From positions 62,001-126,000 of the forward strand of contig NZ_RPDJ01000023.1 of assembly GCF_004023625.1 (NCBI RefSeq): DNA of 64,000 bases. The letters are read 5' to 3'. The stretch comes from Streptomyces cavernae. GTDB lineage: Bacteria; Actinomycetota; Actinomycetes; Streptomycetales; Streptomycetaceae. The position numbers and the translations under genes were made by a program. The notes below the pieces were generated by a model. That model was not told where the DNA came from and did no database searches. It saw only the letters and a program-made list of their open reading frames with translations. Position 1 is the stretch's first letter; every line of letters begins with the position of its first letter. Below, piece by piece: positions 21,931-30,085 of this stretch.

Positions 21931-23097
21931 TCAGGAAGGAGTGCAGTCGACGTTCGCCAGGCCCTCGGCCGCCCCTGTCGCCTTGTTGTCGCAGGTGACC
22001 TTGTTCCCGTTGACGGGTGTGAGCTTGTAGCCGTAACCAGGCCCGTCCACGTGTGCGGTGTTGCCCTTGAACGTGTTGTCGGCGCCCCAGCCGTCGACGA
22101 TCTCGTGGGTCTGGAAGCCGTCCTGGAGTGCGTGGCGGCCGGTGTTGCCCTGGACCAGCCAGCCGTTGCCCTTGAGGTCGACCCAGGAGTCGTTGTGCGA
22201 GCCGCTGAGCGCGGAGCCGTCGAAGGTGTTGCCGATGACTTCTCCGTCGCTGGTGCCCTCCTTGATGTCGATGGACTCGGCGGTCGTGTCGCTGATGCCG
22301 TTGCCGCGGATCACATTGCGGTTGCTGGCGTCGGGTTTGCAGTCCGAGACCGTGCACCAGTTGGACTCGGCGGAGCCGATGTAGATGCCCTCGCCGAACT
22401 TCTCCCGCCGGTTGCCGGTGTCGCGGACGGTGTTGTCCTGGACGACGTTGTCCGAGCTGAAGTTGCGCAGATGGATGGCCTCGTCGCCGATGCGTTCGAC
22501 GGTCAGGCCCTGGATGACGGCGCCCTGCACACGGTCCGCCATCACGCCTTTCTGGCTGTTGCGGACGGTGAAGCCGACCAGCCGCCAGTGGCTGGCGCCG
22601 TCCAGGTGGAAGCCGTATCCGCCGTCGATGCCCTCGCCGTCGATGACCGCTGCGGAACCGCCGCAGACGTACACGGGTCGGTCGGCGGTGCCCGGCGTGG
22701 TGGCCTTGAAACGACCCTGGTACGTGCCGTCGGCCAGCCGGATGCTGTCCCCCGGGCCGGCGTCGGCGAGGGCCTGTTCCAGCGAGGCGGAGTCGTTCAC
22801 CGTGACAGTGGCGGCCGGGCACTTGAGCGTCCTGGCCGTCGGCGCGCCGGTGTCGCCGGTGGCGGCCGGTCCGGACGGGTCTGCGGCGGGGGCGGACGAG
22901 GCCGGTGTGGTGTCGTCCTCGTCCGGTTCCGTCGCGGATGCGGCCGGCGTGCGGGTGGTGAGGGTGGGGCCGACCGGTCCGGTGGCCCCGGCCGGGGTGT
23001 CGGGGTCCCCGCCGGAGGTCACGGCCACGATGAGGGCGATCACGGAGCACAGGAACGCCCCCGTGGCCAGCCACAGCGCGCGATTACCACTGGTCAT
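21931..23097 (-). CDS. Membrane-anchored right-handed parallel beta-helix protein
   Basis: 388 aa from ATG 23097. A signal anchor (ALWLATGAFLCSVIALIVAVTSG) is followed by a 70-residue Thr/Pro/Asp-rich linker, then a pectate-lyase-like parallel beta-helix from about residue 95 on (VNDSASLEQALADAGPGDSIRLADGTYQGRF ... WRLVGFTVRNSQKGV ... NVIRGNGISDT). Pairs of Cys near both ends of the helix suggest disulfides. Such folds lyse or epimerise acidic polysaccharides, or act as polymer-binding modules. The start lies inside the preceding gene (14-bp overlap), so it is translationally coupled to it. Likely an extracellular polymer-modifying enzyme. Confidence 0.85.
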   Translation of the reverse strand: MTSGNRALWLATGAFLCSVIALIVAVTSGGDPDTPAGATGPVGPTLTTRTPAASATEPDEDDTTPASSAPAADPSGPAATGDTGAPTARTLKCPAATVTVNDSASLEQALADAGPGDSIRLADGTYQGRFKATTPGTADRPVYVCGGSAAVIDGEGIDGGYGFHLDGASHWRLVGFTVRNSQKGVMADRVQGAVIQGLTVERIGDEAIHLRNFSSDNVVQDNTVRDTGNRREKFGEGIYIGSAESNWCTVSDCKPDASNRNVIRGNGISDTTAESIDIKEGTSDGEVIGNTFDGSALSGSHNDSWVDLKGNGWLVQGNTGRHALQDGFQTHEIVDGWGADNTFKGNTAHVDGPGYGYKLTPVNGNKVTCDNKATGAAEGLANVDCTPS

Positions 23098-25411
23098 GGG
23101 TCATCACCGGAACCCGTTCGTGTGCTGCCAGGCGGATCTCCGTGGGCGGAGGGGTCGGCAGGGGCTTCTTGTCGGCGTAGGGGTGGGCGCGTCCGCGGCG
23201 TCCGCGACCCCGGTTGCCGCGCTGGCGCTGTCCCATCACGGCCGACATCAGGATGAGCAGCAGAATGAAGGTCCACAGCAGCGTCATCGGGCTGGCGTAG
23301 TGCCGGAACTTCGTCCAGAAGGAGCTGGTGTCGTGCCAGGCGAAGGTCTGGTTCTTCTTGATGTCCATGTCGCCGCCGGCCCGAACGGTGTCCAGGGCGC
23401 TCGGCCCGACGCCCGCGATGACGTTGTAGGAGATCGTCGAGCCGTCGACGCCGCCCACCATGGACACGCCGTGGTTGGTGGCGTCCTGGATGGTGTTGCC
23501 GCGAACCTCGGCGACCGAATCGCGCACGTAGACGCCGGTGTCGGCGTTCTCCACGATGTTCCCGGTGATCTGCGCCTCCGTCACACCGTCGCGCACCGAG
23601 ATGCCCTGGCGGACCTGGCCCTTGAGGTGGTTTCCGGTGATGGCCACCTTGGCGGCCTCCTGGCGGGCGACGATGCCCATGTCCCCGCCGCGGACGTTGT
23701 TGTTCTGGACGCCGACGTCCATGCCGCCGAGGATCTCGATGCCGTAGCGGCCGTTGTCGTCGGCGGTGCTGTTGGAGACGGAGTTGGAGCCGTAGCTGCT
23801 GATGGACTCGCCGGAGGCCGAGGGGCCGCTCGCCAGGGGGCGGCCGCTGAGCGTGAATCCGTTGCCTTTGTTGCCGCTCGCCGTGGATCCCGTGACCTGG
23901 ACCTGCTGGGTGGCGCGGGCGAGGACGAAGCCGTCGCCGCCGTTGTCCTTGGAGGTGGTCCGTGCGACGTCGGCGTTGGTGACGTAGCGGTGGAGTACGA
24001 GGCCGTCCTGGAAGCTCTTCGACACCTTGGTGTCGGTGATGCTGACGCCGGTGGCGCCGGAGACGAACAGCCCGTAGGTGTTGCCCTTGATGGTGGAGTG
24101 GTCGACCTCCGCCGACACGTACGACAGGTCGGGCACGGTGAACCTGCTGTCCGGGGTGGTCAGTTCACCGGATGGCTGGGCGAGGACGCCGCCGCTGCTG
24201 GGTATCTGCTCGGCTTCCTTCTCCGCCTTGTCGGCGGCCTCCGCCCGCTCGCGCTGGTTGAGGTCGTCGCTGGTCGGGGTGTCCGGGCCGTCGATGTTGC
24301 CGGTGTCGGGACGGTCGGTTCCGGTGAGGCTGAGGCCGCCGGTGCGGCCGCTCCAGAAGCCGAGGTCGCTGACGGCGGCGTACTTCATCGCGAACTGGCC
24401 GCCGATGGCACGGATGTACGCCCGGCCGTCGCGCGGGTCCGTGTCCGGCTTGTTGGTTTTGGTGTCCCAGCTGCCGATCTTCATCGGAGCCTGCGCGGTG
24501 CCCTCCAGGATGAGCCGGCCGCCGAACGAGACGATGGAGACGAAGCCCTTGTTGCTGCTGGCCATGCGCATGGTCAGGCCGCCCGGGTTGGACAGCTTCA
24601 GCTTGGCGCCGGCGTTGAGGTACAGGTTCTCGGTGAGCAGATAGGAGCCGTCACGTTTGCGGACGAAGGTCTGCGGGGCCAGTGACAGCAGGTCCGAGAC
24701 ACCGTACGGCTTGGTGCGCGCGGTGAGGACCAGGGTGTAGCCGCTGCCGGTGTCCAGGCGGTACGGCTGTGACCACTTGGCGCCCTTCAGCGGGGCGACG
24801 GCGGCGACGGCACGGACCTGGTCGAGCCGGTGGTCCTCGGCATCGACGAGGGCGGCCTGGGCCTCGGACTCCTCGGGGGTGAACTTGGGTGCTTCACCGT
24901 CGTCGTCGGATTCGGCCCGTACTCCGGCGAGGACGCTTCCCGCCGCGGCCGCCTTCGGCGCGGCATGAGCGAGGGGCGCGGAGCCGAGGAGTGCGACGGC
25001 GACCAGGGGCAGGAAGGCGGCGGCCGTCGCCGTACCGCGCAGGGCGGCGCGGGAGGCGGGGAGGACGGCGCGGCCGTGGAGGATACGGGCGGTCAACAGG
25101 GTGGACCCCAGGGGGAATCGAGGGCGGTGTGGGGAGTACCCGCCGTGAGCGGCCGCACGGCGGGGCACGGGGGCAGGCCGGGGCTCGGTGTGGCGGGTGG
25201 CGTCGCCGTTCGTCGAGTGGCCGGATGAGGAGCCGGCCTCGCGGTCGGTTCGGTGGGTGGTCCCGTGGTTCTTCGGGCGGTCGGTCCCGTCGCACGCCTC
25301 GTAGCCGGCGGGACGAACGGCTGCGTGACCGTTCCCCCGCGCGGCCCGGTGGCCGACCAGGTCCTCGGTGGCCAGGTCCCGGCGCGTCCGCGGTGGCTGA
25401 TGGAGCGTCAC
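23084..25411 (-). CDS. Large beta-helix protein with N- and C-terminal membrane segments
   Basis: 775 aa if it starts at GTG 25411, whose GTGA overlaps the glycosyltransferase stop. TTG 25096, closer to the signal-like segment, would give 670 aa. After a polar N-terminal region come a signal/TM segment (AAAFLPLVAVALLGSAPLAHA), a 250-residue domain, then many beta-helix coils with repeated N-x-x-x-(D/G)-(N/G) turns (DHSTIKGNTYGLFVSGATGVSI is the start), and a C-terminal TM helix (LLWTFILLLILMSAVMG) with a basic tail. The layout resembles periplasmic AlgG-type C5-epimerases but with membrane tethers suited to a monoderm cell. It would act on the nascent polymer outside the membrane. Confidence 0.8.
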   Translation of the reverse strand: MTLHQPPRTRRDLATEDLVGHRAARGNGHAAVRPAGYEACDGTDRPKNHGTTHRTDREAGSSSGHSTNGDATRHTEPRPAPVPRRAAAHGGYSPHRPRFPLGSTLLTARILHGRAVLPASRAALRGTATAAAFLPLVAVALLGSAPLAHAAPKAAAAGSVLAGVRAESDDDGEAPKFTPEESEAQAALVDAEDHRLDQVRAVAAVAPLKGAKWSQPYRLDTGSGYTLVLTARTKPYGVSDLLSLAPQTFVRKRDGSYLLTENLYLNAGAKLKLSNPGGLTMRMASSNKGFVSIVSFGGRLILEGTAQAPMKIGSWDTKTNKPDTDPRDGRAYIRAIGGQFAMKYAAVSDLGFWSGRTGGLSLTGTDRPDTGNIDGPDTPTSDDLNQRERAEAADKAEKEAEQIPSSGGVLAQPSGELTTPDSRFTVPDLSYVSAEVDHSTIKGNTYGLFVSGATGVSITDTKVSKSFQDGLVLHRYVTNADVARTTSKDNGGDGFVLARATQQVQVTGSTASGNKGNGFTLSGRPLASGPSASGESISSYGSNSVSNSTADDNGRYGIEILGGMDVGVQNNNVRGGDMGIVARQEAAKVAITGNHLKGQVRQGISVRDGVTEAQITGNIVENADTGVYVRDSVAEVRGNTIQDATNHGVSMVGGVDGSTISYNVIAGVGPSALDTVRAGGDMDIKKNQTFAWHDTSSFWTKFRHYASPMTLLWTFILLLILMSAVMGQRQRGNRGRGRRGRAHPYADKKPLPTPPPTEIRLAAHERVPVMTHDQW

Positions 25412-26709
25412 GGTTGGAACGCCCCCGCCCGGCGGCCGTCGGCGGAGGGACGGTGGGGGCCGTTGCCCGAGAGCGATGCGGCGTTCTGTCCCTCGCCGCC
25501 GATGCTGGTGCTGGTCCGGGTCAGCCAACCCTGCTTGTTCATGGTGATGAAGGCCCACAGCTTGATCGGCAGCGAGATCATGACGACCACGAGGGCCAGC
25601 AACGGCAGCAGAAGGATCTCCTGCGGGTGTCTGCGCAGGTGCGAATAGCCGCGGATGCCCCGCCCCACGAAGAGCCAGATCAGCACCAGGACCACACCGC
25701 GGCCGGTCAGTTCGAGTCGGCTGAACAGCAGATAGCCCAATGCCATGCCCATGGTCACGGGCGTCAGCAGGATCTGCAGCACGGTGATCTTGGTGACCAG
25801 GGGTACCCGCCACAGCCAGCCCTTGTACAGGGCAGTGAGATAGCAGCGGTAGGAGTTGCGGCTCCAGCGCACCCGTTGCTTGACGAAAGCCCGGAACGAG
25901 GACGGGAACATGGACAGCGCACGCGCGCTCGACTGGTGCACGGTCTTGTACCCGGAGGCCAGCACCAGCCAGGTCAGCCGGCCGTCGTCGCCGGCGACGC
26001 AGCGTCGGCCGAGGAAGAACTCGTTCTCCAGGTTCTCGAGGACGGGATCGACGGCGGCCTTGCGATAGGCGGCGGTACGGCCGGACAGACAGGCGACGGC
26101 GCCGGCCCGGCCCATCGCCGGGACGTAGTCGTAGTAGCGCAGATTGACCAGCCAGTCCGCGATGCGCCGCCAGATGCTGCTGCGGCGCATGAAGACGTTC
26201 TGCTGGGTGCCGACCCCGCCGACCTTGGGGTCGACGAAGGGCATCTGCACGGCGTCGAGCAGGCCGGCCTGCCAGCGGGTGTCCGAGTCGACCAGCACCA
26301 CGAGTTCGCAGCGCGCGGCCCGGATGCCCACGCCCAGCGCGGACCGCTTGCCCCGGTGCTCGAACGCGAGCACCCGCACCCGCGGGTCCCGCACCGCGGA
26401 AAGCCTGCGCAGCACCTCGTGGTCCTCGACGTCCGGGACAATGATCACTTCGTTGGGTCCCTGGGCCAGCCAGGTCTCCAGGCAGTCGAGCAGGATGTCC
26501 GGGTCCTCGCGGTAGGCGGGAACCACGACGGACACGGAAGTCCGGTAGTTGTTCACGATCGGCTTGGCGAAGCGGGAGAGCACTGCCCGGTAGAGCCATA
26601 GCCCCCAGACGAACGCACCGGCGATGCCCAGCGGCATCACCTCACGCCACGATGTTTCCCCCACCGCTGCAACGATCCATGACCAAAAATCGTCGAAGTA
26701 GTCCGACAT
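25408..26709 (-). CDS. Processive family-2 glycosyltransferase (polysaccharide synthase)
   Basis: 433 aa from ATG 26709 with GGGGGGA upstream. N-terminal TM helices (residues 9-40) precede a GT-A domain: VSVVVPAYREDP, nucleotide-binding DSD at 141-143, acceptor-site GDD at 240-242, and Q-R-V-R-W at 278-282, the QxxRW motif that marks processive synthases such as hyaluronan, cellulose and Alg8. Three C-terminal TM helices follow. It should polymerise and extrude a beta-linked polysaccharide from UDP-sugars. First gene of the operon with two beta-helix proteins and UDP-glucose dehydrogenase, so a glucuronate-containing polymer is likely. No PilZ or BcsB-like partner is seen. Confidence 0.92.
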   Translation of the reverse strand: MSDYFDDFWSWIVAAVGETSWREVMPLGIAGAFVWGLWLYRAVLSRFAKPIVNNYRTSVSVVVPAYREDPDILLDCLETWLAQGPNEVIIVPDVEDHEVLRRLSAVRDPRVRVLAFEHRGKRSALGVGIRAARCELVVLVDSDTRWQAGLLDAVQMPFVDPKVGGVGTQQNVFMRRSSIWRRIADWLVNLRYYDYVPAMGRAGAVACLSGRTAAYRKAAVDPVLENLENEFFLGRRCVAGDDGRLTWLVLASGYKTVHQSSARALSMFPSSFRAFVKQRVRWSRNSYRCYLTALYKGWLWRVPLVTKITVLQILLTPVTMGMALGYLLFSRLELTGRGVVLVLIWLFVGRGIRGYSHLRRHPQEILLLPLLALVVVMISLPIKLWAFITMNKQGWLTRTSTSIGGEGQNAASLSGNGPHRPSADGRRAGAFQP

Positions 26710-27302
26710 CAACGAGGTCCCCCCAGGAACGCACTGGGATCGAACATGATCCAAAAAGTGCGGTCTGTGTCATATATGGCAGGGACTCTAGAGGCGCATC
26801 CATCGTTTCTTTACGCAAGAAACACAAACGTCACCGGAGCATCCGGGACGGGTGCGACGAAGACAGGCTTCCCCGGGCGAACTTCGTGGCGTGGATCATC
26901 GATTTTGAGCCAGTGGAAACATGGTCTGATGAATCGTCATATAACCATCTGGAGGCGGAAGTTGGCGGAGGTGGTGGGCAACGCCTCTGGTGCTGCGCAT
27001 GCCGGACGGGGCGAGAAGGGGAACCGACACTGCATATGTCAGATGTGACGCGAATCACAGCAACGTAACTGTTATCGGTGGCCGCTCGGTTCGTCGGAAT
27101 CCTGCGTTCCCGGTCGCCGAACCGTCCACGATGGAACGCCGGCAGCGGGTGAGGAAATGCACCCCGGTCGGGATGGACATCGGAGTGCCGAACGCGTGCG
27201 AACGCAGTTCGGAAAGCGGACGTCATAGGGAAAGCTTGAGTTCCTGTGTCCGTCGCGGCCGTTGCGCGCCGCACCGTCCTTCGCTGGAGGCACCCCTTGA
27301 CC
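26710..27302. promoter_or_regulatory. 593-bp A/T-richer divergent control region of the polysaccharide operon
   Basis: No gene is supported. The region is clearly less GC-rich than its surroundings (e.g. TCATATATGGC at 26769-26779 and CGTCATATAACC at 26935-26946), so it probably carries complex regulation. A 7-bp inverted repeat is annotated separately. I found no match to c-di-GMP or c-di-AMP riboswitch cores by eye. The right end holds the leader of the rightward 27.3-kb gene. Confidence 0.55.
26805..26823. promoter_or_regulatory. Inverted repeat GTTTCTT-N5-AAGAAAC, possible operator
   Basis: A perfect 7-bp inverted repeat with a 5-nt spacer and low GC, about 96 bp upstream of the GT2 start codon. 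The size and symmetry fit a dimeric regulator site; a weak hairpin in the leader RNA is the alternative. Confidence 0.5.
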
Positions 27303-27797
27303 ATGGTCGGCCTGTTCTGGATAACGCGGGAGAGCGTCTACGTGGGCGCCGAGCCGGAAGGGAGCGGGTGGGGCGTGCGGCTCACTCCGGAGGGGGTGGA
27401 GGGGCTCGGGACCGACCAGAAGGGCTTCTGGGCCTGGGCGGACGTGCAGGAGGTCAGCGTGCACTACGCCCCGGTGCGCTCCAGTTCCCGATGGCTCGTC
27501 AACACCGCGGTGGACACCGTCATCGATGTCGCGGTCGGGGGTGGGGCGACTCCGCCCTCCTTCGAGATCCATGTCCGGACGGCCGACGAGAAGGCCGAGT
27601 TGTCGGTGTACTCGGCACCCGTCGGGGGCTATGTGCAGAGCGAGTACGACCTGTCGGTGGCCCTGCTCGAGCGGTTCGTCGACGGAACGGTGGACGTCGC
27701 GCGGCTGCTGGAATGGGGCCACGCCGAGGGCGACGGGGTGACACCGTGGCGGCCGGCCAGGGAGGCGCTCCTGAAGAGCTGGGCGGCGACCGGGTGA
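27303..27797 (+). CDS. Uncharacterised soluble protein (PH-like beta-rich)
   Basis: 164 aa from ATG 27303; TTG 27297 is 6 nt from a GGAGG box and could be the true start, and GTG 27246 would add more. The sequence is mostly predicted beta strands (SVYVGAEPEGSGWGVRLTPEGVEGLG, KGFWAWADVQEVSVHYAPV, FEIHVRTADEKAELSVYSAPVGGY), with a C-terminal helix. The strand pattern and the W-A-W-x-D-V-x-x-V turn are like PH-type domains. No catalytic motif is seen, and there is no signal or TM. Its divergent neighbour is the polysaccharide operon, from which it is separated by nearly 600 bp. Confidence 0.7.
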   Translation: MVGLFWITRESVYVGAEPEGSGWGVRLTPEGVEGLGTDQKGFWAWADVQEVSVHYAPVRSSSRWLVNTAVDTVIDVAVGGGATPPSFEIHVRTADEKAELSVYSAPVGGYVQSEYDLSVALLERFVDGTVDVARLLEWGHAEGDGVTPWRPAREALLKSWAATG

Positions 27798-27849
27798 CAC
27801 GTTGTCCGTGCCCGACGCTCGACCGCGCTTCCTGAGGGCGGCGAGGCCC

Positions 27850-28240
27850 ACTGGGGGAGATCCCCGGATGAGACCCCGGGGGCAAGGCCTCCGGGGAAGG
27901 TCCCCGGGAGAGGCCCCGGGAGAGGTCCCTGGGGGAAGCCCCGGGCGAGGCCCCCAGGCGGGACCGGGGGACGCGACCCCTGGCCAGGAACCCGGGGGAC
28001 CCAGCCCCGCACGGGGGAAGGGGAGCGCAGCCCCAGGCGGGACCGGAAGCGCAGCCCCGAGCAGGAACCCCGGGCGCAGCCCCAAGCAAGAACCGGGCTC
28101 ACCCAGCCGGGGGACCGGGGCGAGACCCCGGGAAGCCCCTGGGCTAGGCCCGGGGAAGGATCCCGGCCAGACCCTCCGGGCGAGATCCCCCGGGGGAGCC
28201 CCCGGGCAAGCCACCGCAGGAGCAAGGCGGTGGACGCCGC
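27850..28240. repeat. Low-complexity CCCCGGG periodic region
   Basis: About 390 bp made of imperfect repeats of the type GGCCCCGGGAGA and GAACCCGGGCGCAGCCCC, period roughly 12-27 bp. Open frames crossing it on both strands are artefacts of composition. It fills the gap between the 27.3-kb gene and the TnpB-like gene. Confidence 0.75.
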
Positions 28241-28345
28241 GAAGGCAGGGGGTTCGTACTGCTGCCGTTTGACCGAGCGCGAACGCGCATGGGCCGTGTG
28301 AGTGAGTGCCGGTGCCCGTGACGGGGGCGCGGATGGTTTCGGAGT

Positions 28346-30079
28346 TTGTTGAACGGGGGTTTGTGTGTCGAATGCGTGACCTTTGCGGGTGGGGTTCGTT
28401 GGGTGCGGTGGCGGGTGCTTCGGTGTGCGGGTGGGGGTGTGGGGTTGGGCGGGTTGCGGGAGGTGGCGGCGCCGTTTGTGGTGCCCGGTCCCTCGGGGGT
28501 CGCTGTCCGGGCCCGGCTGCGGGTGTCGGAGACGGACGCGGCGGTGCTGGCCGAGGTCGGCATGTTCCTGGGTGCGCTGGCATCGCGGGATCTCGCGGTG
28601 CGTTCCCGGCAAGGCCTGGCCCATGACGCCGCAATGTGGGCTGCGCGTAAGCGGGAGATTTCCGGGGGCTCGTCGGCGCGGTGGGCGGGCAGTATCACCA
28701 AGGCCACGCATGATCAGTGGGCGTTGGCGCGGCGTGGTCAGGTGGCGCAGATGGGGTGGCTGCGTGGGCAGATCGCCGCGATCGAGGCCCGGCTGGCCCG
28801 CCCGCTTCGCGCCAAGGCGGACAAGCGGGCTGGGCTGGTGCGCGGGTATGGCTCGCGGGCGGAGTGGCATGCCAAGGCGCGCCGTCTGCACGGACTCAAG
28901 GACCGGCTGGGGCGGTTGGAGGCGGACTGGGCGGCGGGCCGGGTGCGTGTGGTGCGCGGCGGCAAGCAGCTGGCCCGCCTGCGCCACCACCTCGATGAGG
29001 CCGGGCTGGACGGGCAGGCCTGGCGGAAGCGGTGGCAGGCGGCGCGGATGTTCCTGTCCGCGGACGGGGAGTCCGGTAAGCGCTTTGGCAACGAGACCAT
29101 CCGCATCACCCCCGACGGGTCCGTCTCGGTCAGGCTCCCGGCCGCGCTCGCGCATCTGGCCAGCGCCCCGCACGGCCGCTACCTCCTCGACGCCACCGCG
29201 CACTTCCGGCACCGGGGCGAGGAGTGGGCGGACCGCATCACCGCCGGTCGGGCGGTGGCCTACCGCATCCACCACGATCCAGCCCGTGGGCGCTGGTATG
29301 TGACCGCCTGCTGGCAGCGCACCCCCGCCTCCGTCCTGCCGCTGAATGCGGCCCTTGCGGGCGGGGTGGTGGCGGTGGACATGAACGACGACCACCTCGC
29401 CGCCTGGCGGCTGGATGTGCACGGCAACCCGGTCGGCGAACCCAAGCGCTTCAGCTACGACCTGTCCGGCACCGCCGCCCACCGTGACGCCCAGATCCGC
29501 CACGCCCTGACCCGGCTGCTGCACCACACCCAACAGTGCGGGAGCGCGGCGATCGCGATCGAGGACCTCGACTTCGCCGAGAGTAAGACGCGGGAGAAGC
29601 ACGGCCGCAACAAACGCTTCCGCCGGCTGCTCTCCCGTTTCCCCACCGCACGGCTCAAGGCCCGGCTGGTGGCGATGGCCGCCGAGCAGCACATCGCGAT
29701 CGTCGCGGTCGACCCCGCCTACACCTCCCGCTGGGGCGCCCAGCACTGGCAGCAGCCCCTGACCACATCCACCCGCAAGACCACCCCCCACGACGCGGCA
29801 GCCGTGGCGATCGGACGGCGCGCCCTCGGGCATCCGATCCGGCGACGGACGACACCGCCCCCACACGACCGGAGCGATCGTGTGGGGCATCGGACCGCCC
29901 AGGCCGGACCGGAGTCCCGGAGGCGTGAGGAACCCCGCCCCCGCATTCCCGGACCACGATCGAGAGTCGTGCCGCCCGGACACGGAGAGAACGCGGGCGA
30001 CCAGCGTGCCCAACACCGTTCGGAGCACGCGACTGAGCATGCGTCCTGGCAACAGGACTCACTCCCGCTCAGTTTCTAG
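28346..30079 (+). CDS. Stand-alone TnpB-like RuvC nuclease (IS200/IS605 accessory-type)
   Basis: 577 aa if started at TTG 28346; the frame is open from 28322 and GTG 28376 or later starts are possible, so the N-terminus is uncertain. Residues about 60-230 are helical and basic. The C-terminal RuvC nuclease has Asp345 (VVAVDMNDDHLAAW), Glu406 (AIAIEDLDF) and Asp483 (TPHDAAAVAIG), the D-E-D triad of TnpB/Cas12. The zinc finger normally between motifs II and III is missing: DPAYTSRWGAQHW has no Cys pairs. No TnpA transposase is adjacent. It may be an RNA-guided nuclease remnant, a domesticated protein, or part of a transposon whose ends I cannot define. Confidence 0.82.
   Translation: MLNGGLCVECVTFAGGVRWVRWRVLRCAGGGVGLGGLREVAAPFVVPGPSGVAVRARLRVSETDAAVLAEVGMFLGALASRDLAVRSRQGLAHDAAMWAARKREISGGSSARWAGSITKATHDQWALARRGQVAQMGWLRGQIAAIEARLARPLRAKADKRAGLVRGYGSRAEWHAKARRLHGLKDRLGRLEADWAAGRVRVVRGGKQLARLRHHLDEAGLDGQAWRKRWQAARMFLSADGESGKRFGNETIRITPDGSVSVRLPAALAHLASAPHGRYLLDATAHFRHRGEEWADRITAGRAVAYRIHHDPARGRWYVTACWQRTPASVLPLNAALAGGVVAVDMNDDHLAAWRLDVHGNPVGEPKRFSYDLSGTAAHRDAQIRHALTRLLHHTQQCGSAAIAIEDLDFAESKTREKHGRNKRFRRLLSRFPTARLKARLVAMAAEQHIAIVAVDPAYTSRWGAQHWQQPLTTSTRKTTPHDAAAVAIGRRALGHPIRRRTTPPPHDRSDRVGHRTAQAGPESRRREEPRPRIPGPRSRVVPPGHGENAGDQRAQHRSEHATEHASWQQDSLPLSF
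29859..29887. other. 10-bp inverted repeat inside the 3' end of the TnpB-like gene
   Basis: CCCCACACGA and its complement TCGTGTGGGG flank a 9-nt loop. TnpB guide RNAs often overlap the 3' end of the gene and contain hairpins; this is the most obvious candidate structure here, but it is only a structural hint. Confidence 0.4.
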
Positions 30080-30085
30080 GAACGG

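Noticed and set aside
25412..26599. Extension of the large beta-helix protein upstream to about 26599
   Set aside because: The open frame continues antisense-free only through the GT2 coding region in another frame; GTG 25411 with the GTGA overlap is the natural limit.
26710..27302. c-di-GMP or c-di-AMP riboswitch upstream of the GT2 operon
   Set aside because: No recognisable conserved core motifs were found by eye; only a simple inverted repeat is visible.
27072..28634. A 520-codon leftward frame over the 27.3-kb gene and CCCCGGG region
   Set aside because: Antisense to a better supported gene and to repeats; Pro/Arg-rich translation without domain; no start signal.
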